Assembly: GCA_023838465.1 (NCBI GenBank)
Contig: JAIVEQ010000032.1
Location: 1-51,636 of the forward strand
DNA from: Candidatus Thiodiazotropha sp.
GTDB taxonomy: Bacteria; Pseudomonadota; Gammaproteobacteria; Chromatiales; Chromatiaceae
DNA length: 51,636 bases
Reading direction: 5' to 3'
Shown here: positions 9,536 through 16,937 of the stretch, one piece after another
Layout: each line of letters begins with the position of its first letter
How positions within the stretch are numbered: position 1 is the first letter of the stretch
Notes under the pieces: generated by a model
Database searches by the model: none
Told to the model about the DNA's origin: nothing
Seen by the model: only the letters and a program-made list of their open reading frames with translations
Made by a program: the position numbers and the translations under genes

Positions 9536-10905
9536 CGATCAGACAATCGATTGGCAATTCGGACCATTCTGGCCAACTCCTTTTCCAGTTCCTGACGTTT
9601 ATGGCGAAGATAAGCCTTCAGATCACGCTTACGTAGAAAAAGCAGAAACACGCTGATGTTCTCTAGAATTCGCTGTTTTTCGCCACGTACAAGTAGAGCA
9701 ACAGCTGAGCTAATAATAAGTGTGGCGGTATACAGCAGCATCCACTTCCAGCCAAAGTAATGAAAAACCAGAAAGATCTGTAGGCCCCAGATGAATGTAA
9801 AAAAAAGAAGCCCCATAATCATTTTGGTAGTGTCGTGTTGATTGGTTCCCTTGGCGAAATGGTTTGACAGGTGTTTTGCCAATTGATAGGGAATGTAACT
9901 ATTGATGATGCCCCATAAGGCGACTGGAAAAACAACCAGCAGCATCCAGGTCATTCGCAGTAAGTAGAGCCCGATTAATGTGGGCTTGTAATCAATCGAT
10001 AGTTGATAATCCTTCACACCACAATGCTGACAGATTTTTTCAAACTGTTTTAACTGGATAATTAGCGCCCGCACTTTATCAGGCTCGTAATTCCTGAGTA
10101 ATCGCTGTGCATCGATAAGACGCTGCTGAGTGCGGAAACGTTGCTGGAGATTACGATGATGATATTTTCCATGACGAAATGCGAAGAAATTTTCAATTCT
10201 GGCAACCAGGTTAATCTCTTCCCAACTTTCTGCATTCAACGTGATGGATTCCAGACCGGCACGGATTCGTCCGGTCAACTCAATAACATTCTGTTCTTGG
10301 GTGTTCTCTTTAGCAAAGACCAGGTTGAGCGGCTTACCAAATTGAACCAATACAGCACTGCGGAATTGACCCTTTTCCGGAAAAGTCAGACCGACAGGAA
10401 TGACGGCTGGCTCAGATCCAGTTGCCTGGATCGTTTCCAAGGCCATCCGTGCTGCTCCCGTTTTCAGCTCCGTCAACTGGGGAATGTCATGACTTTGTCC
10501 CTCGGGAAAGATAATCAAGGTTTCACCCTTGGCAAGCAGTTCATAGCATTGTGAAAAGGTGTCTTTGTTTTTTGTAGTATCAGCACCTGGATCGCCGCGG
10601 CGAAAAATGGGAACTGCACCAATTCGTTGCAGGATCGGTTTTAGCAGCGGATTTTTAAACAAACCACTACGCGCCAGCGGGCGAATAGCCTTTCTGGTTG
10701 CTGCCTGCAATACCACTGCGTCAGCAAGCGCATTAACATGATTTGCACATAATATAATGCCCTGCTTTTCAGGCAAATTGTCAGCGCCGGAAACTTCAAA
10801 CCTGCGGTAAAACACCTTCACTACAAGCCGGCAGAAACTTTGCCACACTTTTTCAAACCAGGTTAACGTCCCTTGTCCTGACTCTATTGACGGTTCTATT
10901 CCCAT
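9532..10905 (-). CDS. Lysophospholipid acyltransferase family protein with C-terminal membrane region
   Basis: A 457-residue protein. The N-terminal half is a PlsC-type glycerophosphate acyltransferase domain: NHVNALAD (55-62) gives the His-Asp pair with five residues between, as in the GPT2/SCT1-like branch, and FPEG (133-136) is the second block. Between about residues 300 and 410 lie at least three hydrophobic segments, followed by a basic coiled tail. This suggests an inner-membrane enzyme that acylates a lysophospholipid or glycerol phosphate. It is coupled to the lipase-like gene downstream. The acyl acceptor cannot be read from sequence. Confidence 0.85.
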   Translation of the reverse strand: MGIEPSIESGQGTLTWFEKVWQSFCRLVVKVFYRRFEVSGADNLPEKQGIILCANHVNALADAVVLQAATRKAIRPLARSGLFKNPLLKPILQRIGAVPIFRRGDPGADTTKNKDTFSQCYELLAKGETLIIFPEGQSHDIPQLTELKTGAARMALETIQATGSEPAVIPVGLTFPEKGQFRSAVLVQFGKPLNLVFAKENTQEQNVIELTGRIRAGLESITLNAESWEEINLVARIENFFAFRHGKYHHRNLQQRFRTQQRLIDAQRLLRNYEPDKVRALIIQLKQFEKICQHCGVKDYQLSIDYKPTLIGLYLLRMTWMLLVVFPVALWGIINSYIPYQLAKHLSNHFAKGTNQHDTTKMIMGLLFFTFIWGLQIFLVFHYFGWKWMLLYTATLIISSAVALLVRGEKQRILENISVFLLFLRKRDLKAYLRHKRQELEKELARMVRIANRLSDR

Positions 10906-11277
10906 GGTGCGCTCAAGAATATCATGCTAGTGGAATATATAGCAGCCATGCCCAATCCCATCCAGTCACATATGAAAACCACACACCTTTAAGCCCTGTT
11001 GCCAGGAGATGGTAAGTGATGCTGTGGATGGATGTACAGTCAGAGGGCTCTTTTAACTCAAGTATCGGCGTTTATCAGCTAATGTCTCTTTCCTATAACG
11101 AACTGATATTCATGAATGATGATGATCTAGAGGATATTGTATCTGTGTCAGAAAATAGCTGTTCAATGTCATTTCGATTGAACAGAGCAATCTTAAGACA
11201 AGGTGGTTGATGATCCCTCCTATGGTCGGCATGACACAGTACTCGAACTCCATAAATTGGGTATTAACAAGGCCGTT
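10906..11277. other. Non-coding gap
   Basis: Region between the start of the acyltransferase gene and the end of the MotY-like gene, both on the minus strand. It contains a 64-codon open frame at 11016-11210 on the plus strand with no recognisable domain or ribosome binding site; I do not call it. The acyltransferase promoter should lie near 10906-10990. Confidence 0.6.
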
Positions 11278-12186
11278 TTAGCGTTGCAAGCTGATCTTAA
11301 CCCGTCGATTTTCAGCTCGTGCCATTTCAGTTTGCTTTGCAATCTTAGGTTTGGATTCCCCATAGTGTCGTTGAGTCATCAATATCTGCTTGACCCCCTT
11401 TTTTGACAGATATCGATAGACATGCTCTGCTCGCCGTGCTGACAGTCGTTTATTATAGCGTCTGCCTCCCTGATCATCGGCATGACCTGCGATCATGATG
11501 CGATTGATCTTTTCTTCGGCCACAATGTAGGCCGCTAATTGATTCAGTTGTTGTTGAGCTTGCTTATCCGGGGTATCGACATCCAGTGCAAAATGAACAA
11601 CTGTATGTCGGTAATCAGTGAGACCGTTATTTTGCAATTGCCGGAGACACTGTTTGAATTGCCGATAGGCTTTTTGAAAATTGACGGGCGACAGTTGTAC
11701 CTGAACCTGTCTGCGACTATCGTCCCAATCAAGAAAATCAAAGCTCCCTAACTGCCCTTTGGTCAAGGAGGTGAGCAACCAGCCCGCTTGCTTCCGATCG
11801 AGCTGCAGGGGACGCATACCCGAGTGAATCACTACCATTTGCTTGAGCGAATCGGGTTCATTATGCTCCCATGCCGGTGAGACCTCCCTAAGGATAGCCT
11901 CGACTTTTTCCGGTATGGGTTGGTAGCTATCGATAAGGAAATGGAGATTGTCTCCTGCGATACGTCGAAAGCGCGCTTGACCAAATTGAGGTATTTCGTG
12001 TTGCAACTCACAACTGACGCCTGAACCGGAAAATCCCCACACCGACTCATGCATTCCCGCCACATAGCGCTGTGCCTCGAGCTCAGCAGCATTGAGCAAA
12101 TTCGAATTGAAAATGGCCAGTAGGCTCAAAATAACCATCAAACAGAAGCTTCTAGTTATCTTTTGTCTGCTATCCAAATACGCCAT
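11278..12186 (-). CDS. motY: MotY-like flagellar protein with OmpA peptidoglycan-binding domain
   Basis: About 302 residues from the ATG at 12186 (a start at 12195 is also possible; a longer open frame upstream lacks sequence character). The protein begins with a signal peptide (hydrophobic run, then NAAELEAQRY). The middle resembles the MotY N-terminal domain: GVSCELQHEIPQFGQARF, then LTKGQLGSFDFLDWD and VQVQLSPVNFQKAYRQF. The C-terminal OmpA/MotB-like domain carries IAGHADDQGG, RLSARRAEHVYRYL and ENRRVKISL. In Vibrio and Pseudomonas, MotY forms the periplasmic T ring that anchors stators. No other flagellar genes are in the window. Confidence 0.82.
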   Translation of the reverse strand: MAYLDSRQKITRSFCLMVILSLLAIFNSNLLNAAELEAQRYVAGMHESVWGFSGSGVSCELQHEIPQFGQARFRRIAGDNLHFLIDSYQPIPEKVEAILREVSPAWEHNEPDSLKQMVVIHSGMRPLQLDRKQAGWLLTSLTKGQLGSFDFLDWDDSRRQVQVQLSPVNFQKAYRQFKQCLRQLQNNGLTDYRHTVVHFALDVDTPDKQAQQQLNQLAAYIVAEEKINRIMIAGHADDQGGRRYNKRLSARRAEHVYRYLSKKGVKQILMTQRHYGESKPKIAKQTEMARAENRRVKISLQR

Positions 12187-12329
12187 ACCCACCATCCGCC
12201 AATTAACAACTGAATCTGTAAAGCTTATCGGCCAACTGAGATCGATCCTTAACGGACCCTTGGAGAGTAGTGTATAGGAATAGAATTGGCCAACGAATCG
12301 GTTAGAGCCTGATAACCTGTGATTTTTTG

Positions 12330-12369
12330 AAACCATGTCATCCCTGTCTTCGCCAGGATGACATGGTTT
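12330..12369. terminator. Strong hairpin downstream of the hemerythrin gene
   Basis: AAACCATGTCATCC (12330-12343) and GGATGACATGGTTT (12356-12369) form a perfect 14-base-pair stem with a 12-base loop, between two minus-strand genes. It lies about 40 bases after the hemerythrin stop. The stem carries a partial copy of the dispersed GTCATCCTGGCGAA repeat. No T-tract follows on the minus strand, so a terminator role is uncertain. Confidence 0.55.
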
Positions 12370-12411
12370 TGCACAGATAGCCTTCTGAACAGGTAGAAAA
12401 AACTTGTAAAG

Positions 12412-12969
12412 TTACTCGTCTTCGTGGGCCTTCAGGTAATCGATAAGGCTGCGAAAACGATTGTAATCCTGGCGATGAAAGACTGGATCGTCAATATGAG
12501 CAATCTCCTGTTCAAGCTTCGCCCAATCTTTATCGCTGAGTGCCTCATCAACAAGAGGAAACACCTCATGCTCTTCCAGATTGAGGTGCAGACGCTGTAG
12601 GGCCACAAACTCTCTACCCCGGGTCTCAACCTCTTCTCTCAACAATACTTCACCCTGCATGGCTCCCTCCAGGGTCTCTCTGAAAGTATGTGCCAAACCA
12701 ATTAGATCACCATGTTCCTTGCATATACGCTCATACAGTGCATGGTGATCTTTCATCGATTTCTTGCGAAATGCCACACGATTGATCTGATCTTCGGTGG
12801 GATGGTGTACCTGCTCGGCATAGTGTTCGATATAGTCCAGCATCTCGACCTTGAGGTCGAAATCTGATTCATGACCGGCATACAGGGCATCTAACTCCTT
12901 ACTCAAAAGATCGAGTAATCGACTAAGATTGATATGATCACGGTGGAGCTTTTCCAGTAATGGTCTCAT
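12412..12969 (-). CDS. Hemerythrin-domain (HHE) protein
   Basis: About 185 residues. The four-helix HHE fold is indicated by LHRDHINLSRLL, YAEQVHHPTEDQI, DHHALY and LNLEEHEVFPLV, which supply the His/Glu ligands of a diiron site. Such proteins bind O2 or NO or protect iron centres. I chose the ATG at 12969 because GAGGTGAC precedes it and it overlaps the stop of the channel gene as ATGA, indicating translational coupling; an upstream alternative start at 13005 lies inside that gene. It is third in an operon with the DUF6394 protein and the potassium channel. Confidence 0.87.
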   Translation of the reverse strand: MRPLLEKLHRDHINLSRLLDLLSKELDALYAGHESDFDLKVEMLDYIEHYAEQVHHPTEDQINRVAFRKKSMKDHHALYERICKEHGDLIGLAHTFRETLEGAMQGEVLLREEVETRGREFVALQRLHLNLEEHEVFPLVDEALSDKDWAKLEQEIAHIDDPVFHRQDYNRFRSLIDYLKAHEDE

Positions 12970-14658
12970 GTCACCTCTCTTTTTCTCAATCGGCGCCAGA
13001 TCCAACCCTCCGGCCTGGCCTCACCCGTAAGAATATAGTTTAGGGCATTTTCATTTTGCAGGGTCCAATCCATGCGGTTTTCGGCATATAAAGCACCACA
13101 GAAGAGTACATGATCATCTTTTTGTACCTTCAAATCCTCTTCAGGAAGCAAGATATAGTCATTGTGCCGGAAAAGCATCAAAGGAATACAGGGTAGCTTT
13201 GTACTCCTGTCCCGGGGATCTGTCATCAAATCACCCAGGGATAACTGATTGCCTCTCCGTACATAGGAGCATACTGCATGGGAATCGTGCTCCGAAAAGG
13301 CCACTTCCCATACTTCAGGGGCGTGATGGGTCACCAAGGCAGAGATTCTGCTGATCAGTTGGCAAGCCCATTCGTCATCCTGGTGCATCACAAGTTTGAC
13401 GAACTGATGCTGCATAGGAACCCCTAATAATACCCGGATGCGATTGGCGATGATATCACTGGGCAACATCACCATATCCGCATTGACAGCCTGTATGACC
13501 GGATCGTTGTGTTTGAGATTCTGTCTTAAAATCACGAACAGGTCGCTATTCAATTCTCTCGCAGTCATGATGATGGAGAGGTTGTTGGCATCATTGTCGG
13601 TTCCAGCCACCAGGCCGACAGCCCTTTCAATATTTGCTTCCAATAAGGTGTCCGCCTCGGTGCCACGCCCTTTTATAAAAGGTGATTGAGGTTTCCCGGT
13701 CAAGTCAGGTTCCGCTTCCACCACCACGACCTCCAATCCTTCACGGACAAGCTTGTCGTAGACGGCCTTGCCGAATCGACCATAGCCGCAAATCACCCAC
13801 AGTCCCTTACTGGGCGGGTAGACAGGGTCATTGAGCATATCGCGCTTACCCAATGACAACCAATCCTGCAGTAAGCTGAGACAAGGTGCCTGTATCGCCG
13901 TGGCCAAGTGAAGAGCGAATGCATCGAAGGGATCGATAATATAGTCAGTCCCGAATGAGGCCATGTTGTTTTCGATATCATGGGAATCGGCCCGACAGAT
14001 TACTTCTATGTCAGGATGCAGCAATTTAGAGGTAATGGCGATCTTGAGATTGGCTTCATTGGAATTGGTCAATGCCGCTACACCTTCACAAAGGGGGTGA
14101 TTCAGGCCTGCCTCCAGAAGGTGCGCAGGTAGGCGTGCATCACCGCAAAAACCTGGCACATATTCACGTAAGTTTTCCAGCTTAAGCAGATTGACTCTAT
14201 CTTCAAGAATATCGATTACCACGGCATGCTGGTTTCTGTCAGTTAGGGCTTTGACCAGCGCTTCACCTGTCTGACCATAACCACAAATAAGGTAAAATGA
14301 CTCACACATCCGACTGATTTGTTTAGCAAATCTTCGCTCAGTTAAAGCATTTTGAAAGGTTTCATCCTTGAGTAGGGCGAGTACTGTACCAATCGAATAG
14401 AGCCATACCACAACAGTAAAGAAGATCGAAAAAATAACCCACAATCGTTGACCTGATGTAAAGGCGTAGGGGATTTCTCCAAATCCGATTGTGCTGGACA
14501 TGAAACTGACAAAGTAGAAGGCATGGAAAATATCCATATGCCAGACATTACCGTCAGGATCCTTACCAGGTCCCCAGCATGGCGATTGAGTAGGTCAGGA
14601 TCAGCGTCAGCAGCGGTGCCCGCATACGCCGGAAGATTAAAAAGAAGATATTGTTCAT
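12966..14658 (-). pseudogene. TrkA-type potassium channel gene with frameshift in the first membrane helix
   Basis: The body (523 codons from ATG 14537) has a pore signature STIGFGE, a following membrane helix and two tandem RCK/TrkA-N regions, each with a Rossmann start (LICGYGQTG and VICGYGRFG). This architecture is a cytoplasmically gated K+ channel. The expected N-terminal helix is present just upstream in another frame: 14658-14563 encodes 31 residues beginning MNNIFFLIFRRMRAPLL, preceded by AGGA, ending at TAA. The main frame is open back past GPGKDPDGNVWH but has no start before 14537. A small deletion (2 modulo 3 bases) near 14565-14575 explains both halves. It may be a real mutation, a programmed shift or a sequencing error. 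Confidence 0.8.
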
Positions 14659-14677
14659 GAATCCTGCTGCAACTGTT

Positions 14678-15061
14678 TTAACGGCGCAGCATAACGGTTT
14701 CGATTATCAACAAAATGACTGAAACCACATTTGCCAACATGGCTCCCCCCGAGAGCGAGACGATACTGGCCATGGTGACCGTTGTAAGGCCTGCCTCAGT
14801 CACATGTACAGCCACTACCCATACCAAAGCTGCGGCAAACAGTTGCAGAAGCGCGACCAGACTGGTGGCCAACAGCACCGCACCCATTTGGGTGCGGTCA
14901 CCAAACTTGAGCACTGTAGCGACCATGTTGACCACAATAACAGCGAACAACTCATAGACGTGGTGGTGATCCGGATTATCCAGTTCGCCGACAAAAAACC
15001 CAAAATTGAGGGTTAAGGCAAGCACGATGAAAAAACCAAAAAGCACCTTCTCCGGATTCAC
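14678..15061 (-). CDS. DUF6394-type four-helix membrane protein
   Basis: 127 residues from a GTG start at 15061, supported by AGGAG seven bases upstream; a longer frame to 15214 adds only non-conserved sequence. Four hydrophobic segments are visible (about residues 5-22, 33-48, 58-78 and 95-122) and a short HHH cluster after the first. The function of the family is unknown. The gene ends 19 bases before the channel fragment start and belongs to a three-gene operon with the K+ channel and the hemerythrin protein, so a role in channel assembly or ion homeostasis is a guess from context. Confidence 0.75.
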   Translation of the reverse strand: MNPEKVLFGFFIVLALTLNFGFFVGELDNPDHHHVYELFAVIVVNMVATVLKFGDRTQMGAVLLATSLVALLQLFAAALVWVVAVHVTEAGLTTVTMASIVSLSGGAMLANVVSVILLIIETVMLRR

Positions 15062-15650
15062 ACTTATTCTCCTATTAAAACCACATAAACTCTGATCTTG
15101 GTGCAAAAGATAGCCTTTTTCCAGTCGTTTAGGTGCATATAGAAAAATAATTATTGCTTTATGGGTTTTGTTTTGGCCCTGTTTGAAGGTGACATACGCT
15201 GTTGAAAGCCCCATTTATCAGTCAAAGAACATAATAAATTGAACCGGCCCCATCCGCTAAAGCTTTTTAAAAATCGAACGCTACAAAATGCAATAAGGGA
15301 GAGAATTTCCAAGTGAGTCTTCGATCTCGTGATGTCTTTTAGGCGTCCCAGGCCTAAAAGACACTCGATCTTTGACAACCTATTAGTGCCCCGGACGGTC
15401 CTGGTCACTGACACTACGTGATCACATCGCAAGCTCGTGACCACTCCGCCGTCAGTTCCCAAATGACTGGACGCCGTGTTCGGATGCTCGCTTTGCATCC
15501 CCTCTGGCGCAAGGCACGACGGGTCTACAGTCTCGCCTCACGCCTACCGGGGACTAACCGCCTCGGCTTTCAGCCTTCCTTGGCGCTCAGCGAGCGCGCA
15601 AACCGCTCTCTCTATTCCGGGTAACACCCTCAATATTGAGTGATTGAATC
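15062..15650. other. Hairpin-rich non-coding stretch upstream of cheV
   Basis: No protein-coding gene is convincing; reading frames at 15151-15498 (minus) and 15418-15624 (plus) match nothing I recognise. The part from 15323 to 15600 is dense in inverted repeats: TGTCTTTTAGGC/GCCTAAAAGACA (15333-15344 and 15352-15363, perfect 12 bp), TGGTCAC/GTGACCA (15402-15408 and 15437-15443), GTGATCAC (15418-15425), GGATGC/GCATCC (15482-15487 and 15495-15500) and GCGCTC/GAGCGC (15583-15588 and 15592-15597). It could be a structured leader of cheV, a separate small RNA or the decayed remains of another element. Confidence 0.6.
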
Positions 15651-16619
15651 ATGTCTAACTTTATAAAATCTGTAGATGACCGTACACGCCTGGCTGGCAC
15701 CAACCGCCTGGAGGTCCTCCTTTTCAGCCTGGGAAAGGATATCAGGACCGGTCGTGAAGAGACCTATGGAGTCAATGTTTTCAAAGTTCGTGAAGTCATG
15801 CTGGTACCAGAAATCACCCATGCACCCGATATGCCACCTTCTGTTGAGGGAATGGTCAGTTTGCGGGGAAATATGATTCCTGTTATCAACCTCCCTGATT
15901 TCTGTGGCATTCAGACTGAGGAGAAACCCAGTATTCTGATTGTCACTGAGTACAACAAACATGTGCAGGGCTTTCTGGTACATGCGGTCGACACAATAGA
16001 GCGGCTGGCCTGGGAAGATGTCAAAGTTCCCCCACCCATGATGGCGCAACAGCATGGTGGTCTGGTGACCGCTGTCACCGAATTAAAGGATAAGCGGCTG
16101 GTGATGATCATGGATGTTGAAATGGTACTCAGTCAAACCTCGGGATTCGGCCAGGGTTCAGATATATTTGAGGGCATCCAGCACGTGGGCGATAGTGATA
16201 TCACCTTGCTGTTTGCTGACGATTCCGCTGTTGCAAGAGATCAGATCATACGCACCATGGATTACATGGGCATTAAATACATAGGCACAACTAATGGATC
16301 TGAAGCCTGGCAGAAACTGAAAGAGATAGCTAATCGCGCGGAGGCAACGGATCATAAAGCCAGTGATTTTATACAGATCATACTCACCGATGTGGAGATG
16401 CCCGAAATGGACGGCTATGTGCTGACCAAGAAAATCAAAGAAGATGCACGCTTCAGTGATATCCCGATCATTATGCACTCCTCTCTCTCGGCAGATGCCA
16501 ATATGGCCTTGGGTAAGGGCGTGGGCGCAGATGCCTATGTGCCCAAATTCGAACCCACCGAACTTGCAGCAAAACTCCATGAGATGATCAGCAATGTCCA
16601 TAGCCAAAAGGTCTCCTAG
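15651..16619 (+). CDS. cheV: CheV chemotaxis coupling protein
   Basis: A 322-residue two-domain protein. A CheW-like coupling domain occupies about residues 15-165 (YGVNVFKVREV, VEGMVSLRGNMIPVINL) and a receiver domain residues 182-310, with acidic FADDS near the start, phospho-acceptor Asp247 in LTDVEMPEMDGY and the KFEP lysine near 303. CheV links chemoreceptors to CheA and tunes the array through phosphorylation. It is monocistronic here, after a hairpin-rich leader and followed by a strong hairpin at 16662-16687. With the MotY-like gene it indicates a motile organism. Confidence 0.95.
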   Translation: MSNFIKSVDDRTRLAGTNRLEVLLFSLGKDIRTGREETYGVNVFKVREVMLVPEITHAPDMPPSVEGMVSLRGNMIPVINLPDFCGIQTEEKPSILIVTEYNKHVQGFLVHAVDTIERLAWEDVKVPPPMMAQQHGGLVTAVTELKDKRLVMIMDVEMVLSQTSGFGQGSDIFEGIQHVGDSDITLLFADDSAVARDQIIRTMDYMGIKYIGTTNGSEAWQKLKEIANRAEATDHKASDFIQIILTDVEMPEMDGYVLTKKIKEDARFSDIPIIMHSSLSADANMALGKGVGADAYVPKFEPTELAAKLHEMISNVHSQKVS

Positions 16620-16661
16620 TATACTGCCTCATCACTAGGAACAACTTCTGACTACATTCAT

Positions 16662-16687
16662 GCAGGGAGCCAACTCTGGCTCCCTGC
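16662..16687 (+). terminator. Hairpin after cheV
   Basis: GCAGGGAGCCA, loop ACTC, TGGCTCCCTGC: a perfect 11-base-pair, GC-rich stem 43 bases after the cheV stop. It lacks a T-tract, so it may stabilise the cheV mRNA end rather than terminate on its own. It separates cheV from the cbrX operon. Confidence 0.6.
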
Positions 16688-16708
16688 CAGATAGCTTGAG
16701 CCAAGGGT

Positions 16709-16725
16709 TGTTACCTAAGGTAACA
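16709..16725. promoter_or_regulatory. Palindromic operator candidate before cbrX
   Basis: TGTTACCTAAGGTAACA is an 8+1+8 perfect palindrome ending 17 bases before the cbrX start codon. A 15/17 match lies at 23452-23468 upstream of the symporter operon. Its position over or just after the promoter fits autoregulation. As I recall, CbrB sites in Pseudomonas contain TGTTAC/GTAACA half-sites; this needs checking. Confidence 0.5.
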
Positions 16726-16742
16726 GCTGCTAGGCTCTAGAG

Positions 16743-16937
16743 ATGCGAGAGCCACCCCCACCCGATCGACAGATAGACCGTACCCTGGCCTTGGGTCTGT
16801 TGATCCTACTGCTCTTCTCTACACCGATCATGATTTGGTGGACATCAGCGGGTAGCCCCTGGTACCTGCCCTATATTATTTGGCTGGGGGTTATCTTCTT
16901 CATCGCCTGGATTAATCTGCGTCATTATGAGCCATGA
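16743..16937 (+). CDS. cbrX: Small membrane protein, CbrX-like
   Basis: A 64-residue protein with two hydrophobic helices (about residues 14-32 and 40-58) separated by a short Trp- and Pro-containing loop. The gene overlaps cbrA by 11 bases, which suggests translational coupling. Pseudomonas carries a small gene, cbrX, in the same position before cbrA. The arrangement also parallels the small membrane partners (DUF485, DUF4212) of sodium:solute symporters, so it may associate with the symporter domain of CbrA (inference). Called from size, overlap and position rather than sequence similarity I could test. Confidence 0.7.
   Translation: MREPPPPDRQIDRTLALGLLILLLFSTPIMIWWTSAGSPWYLPYIIWLGVIFFIAWINLRHYEP

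Noticed and set aside
11016..11210. 64-codon frame on the plus strand
   Set aside because: No domain, no ribosome binding site and no conserved neighbour; possible but unsupported.
15371..15395. boxA-like TCTTTGACAA, suggesting an rRNA leader remnant
   Set aside because: No rRNA sequence follows on either strand; a short match alone is not enough.
15151..15498. 115-codon frame on the minus strand in the cheV leader region
   Set aside because: No recognisable domain, and it spans several strong inverted repeats better explained as non-coding structure.
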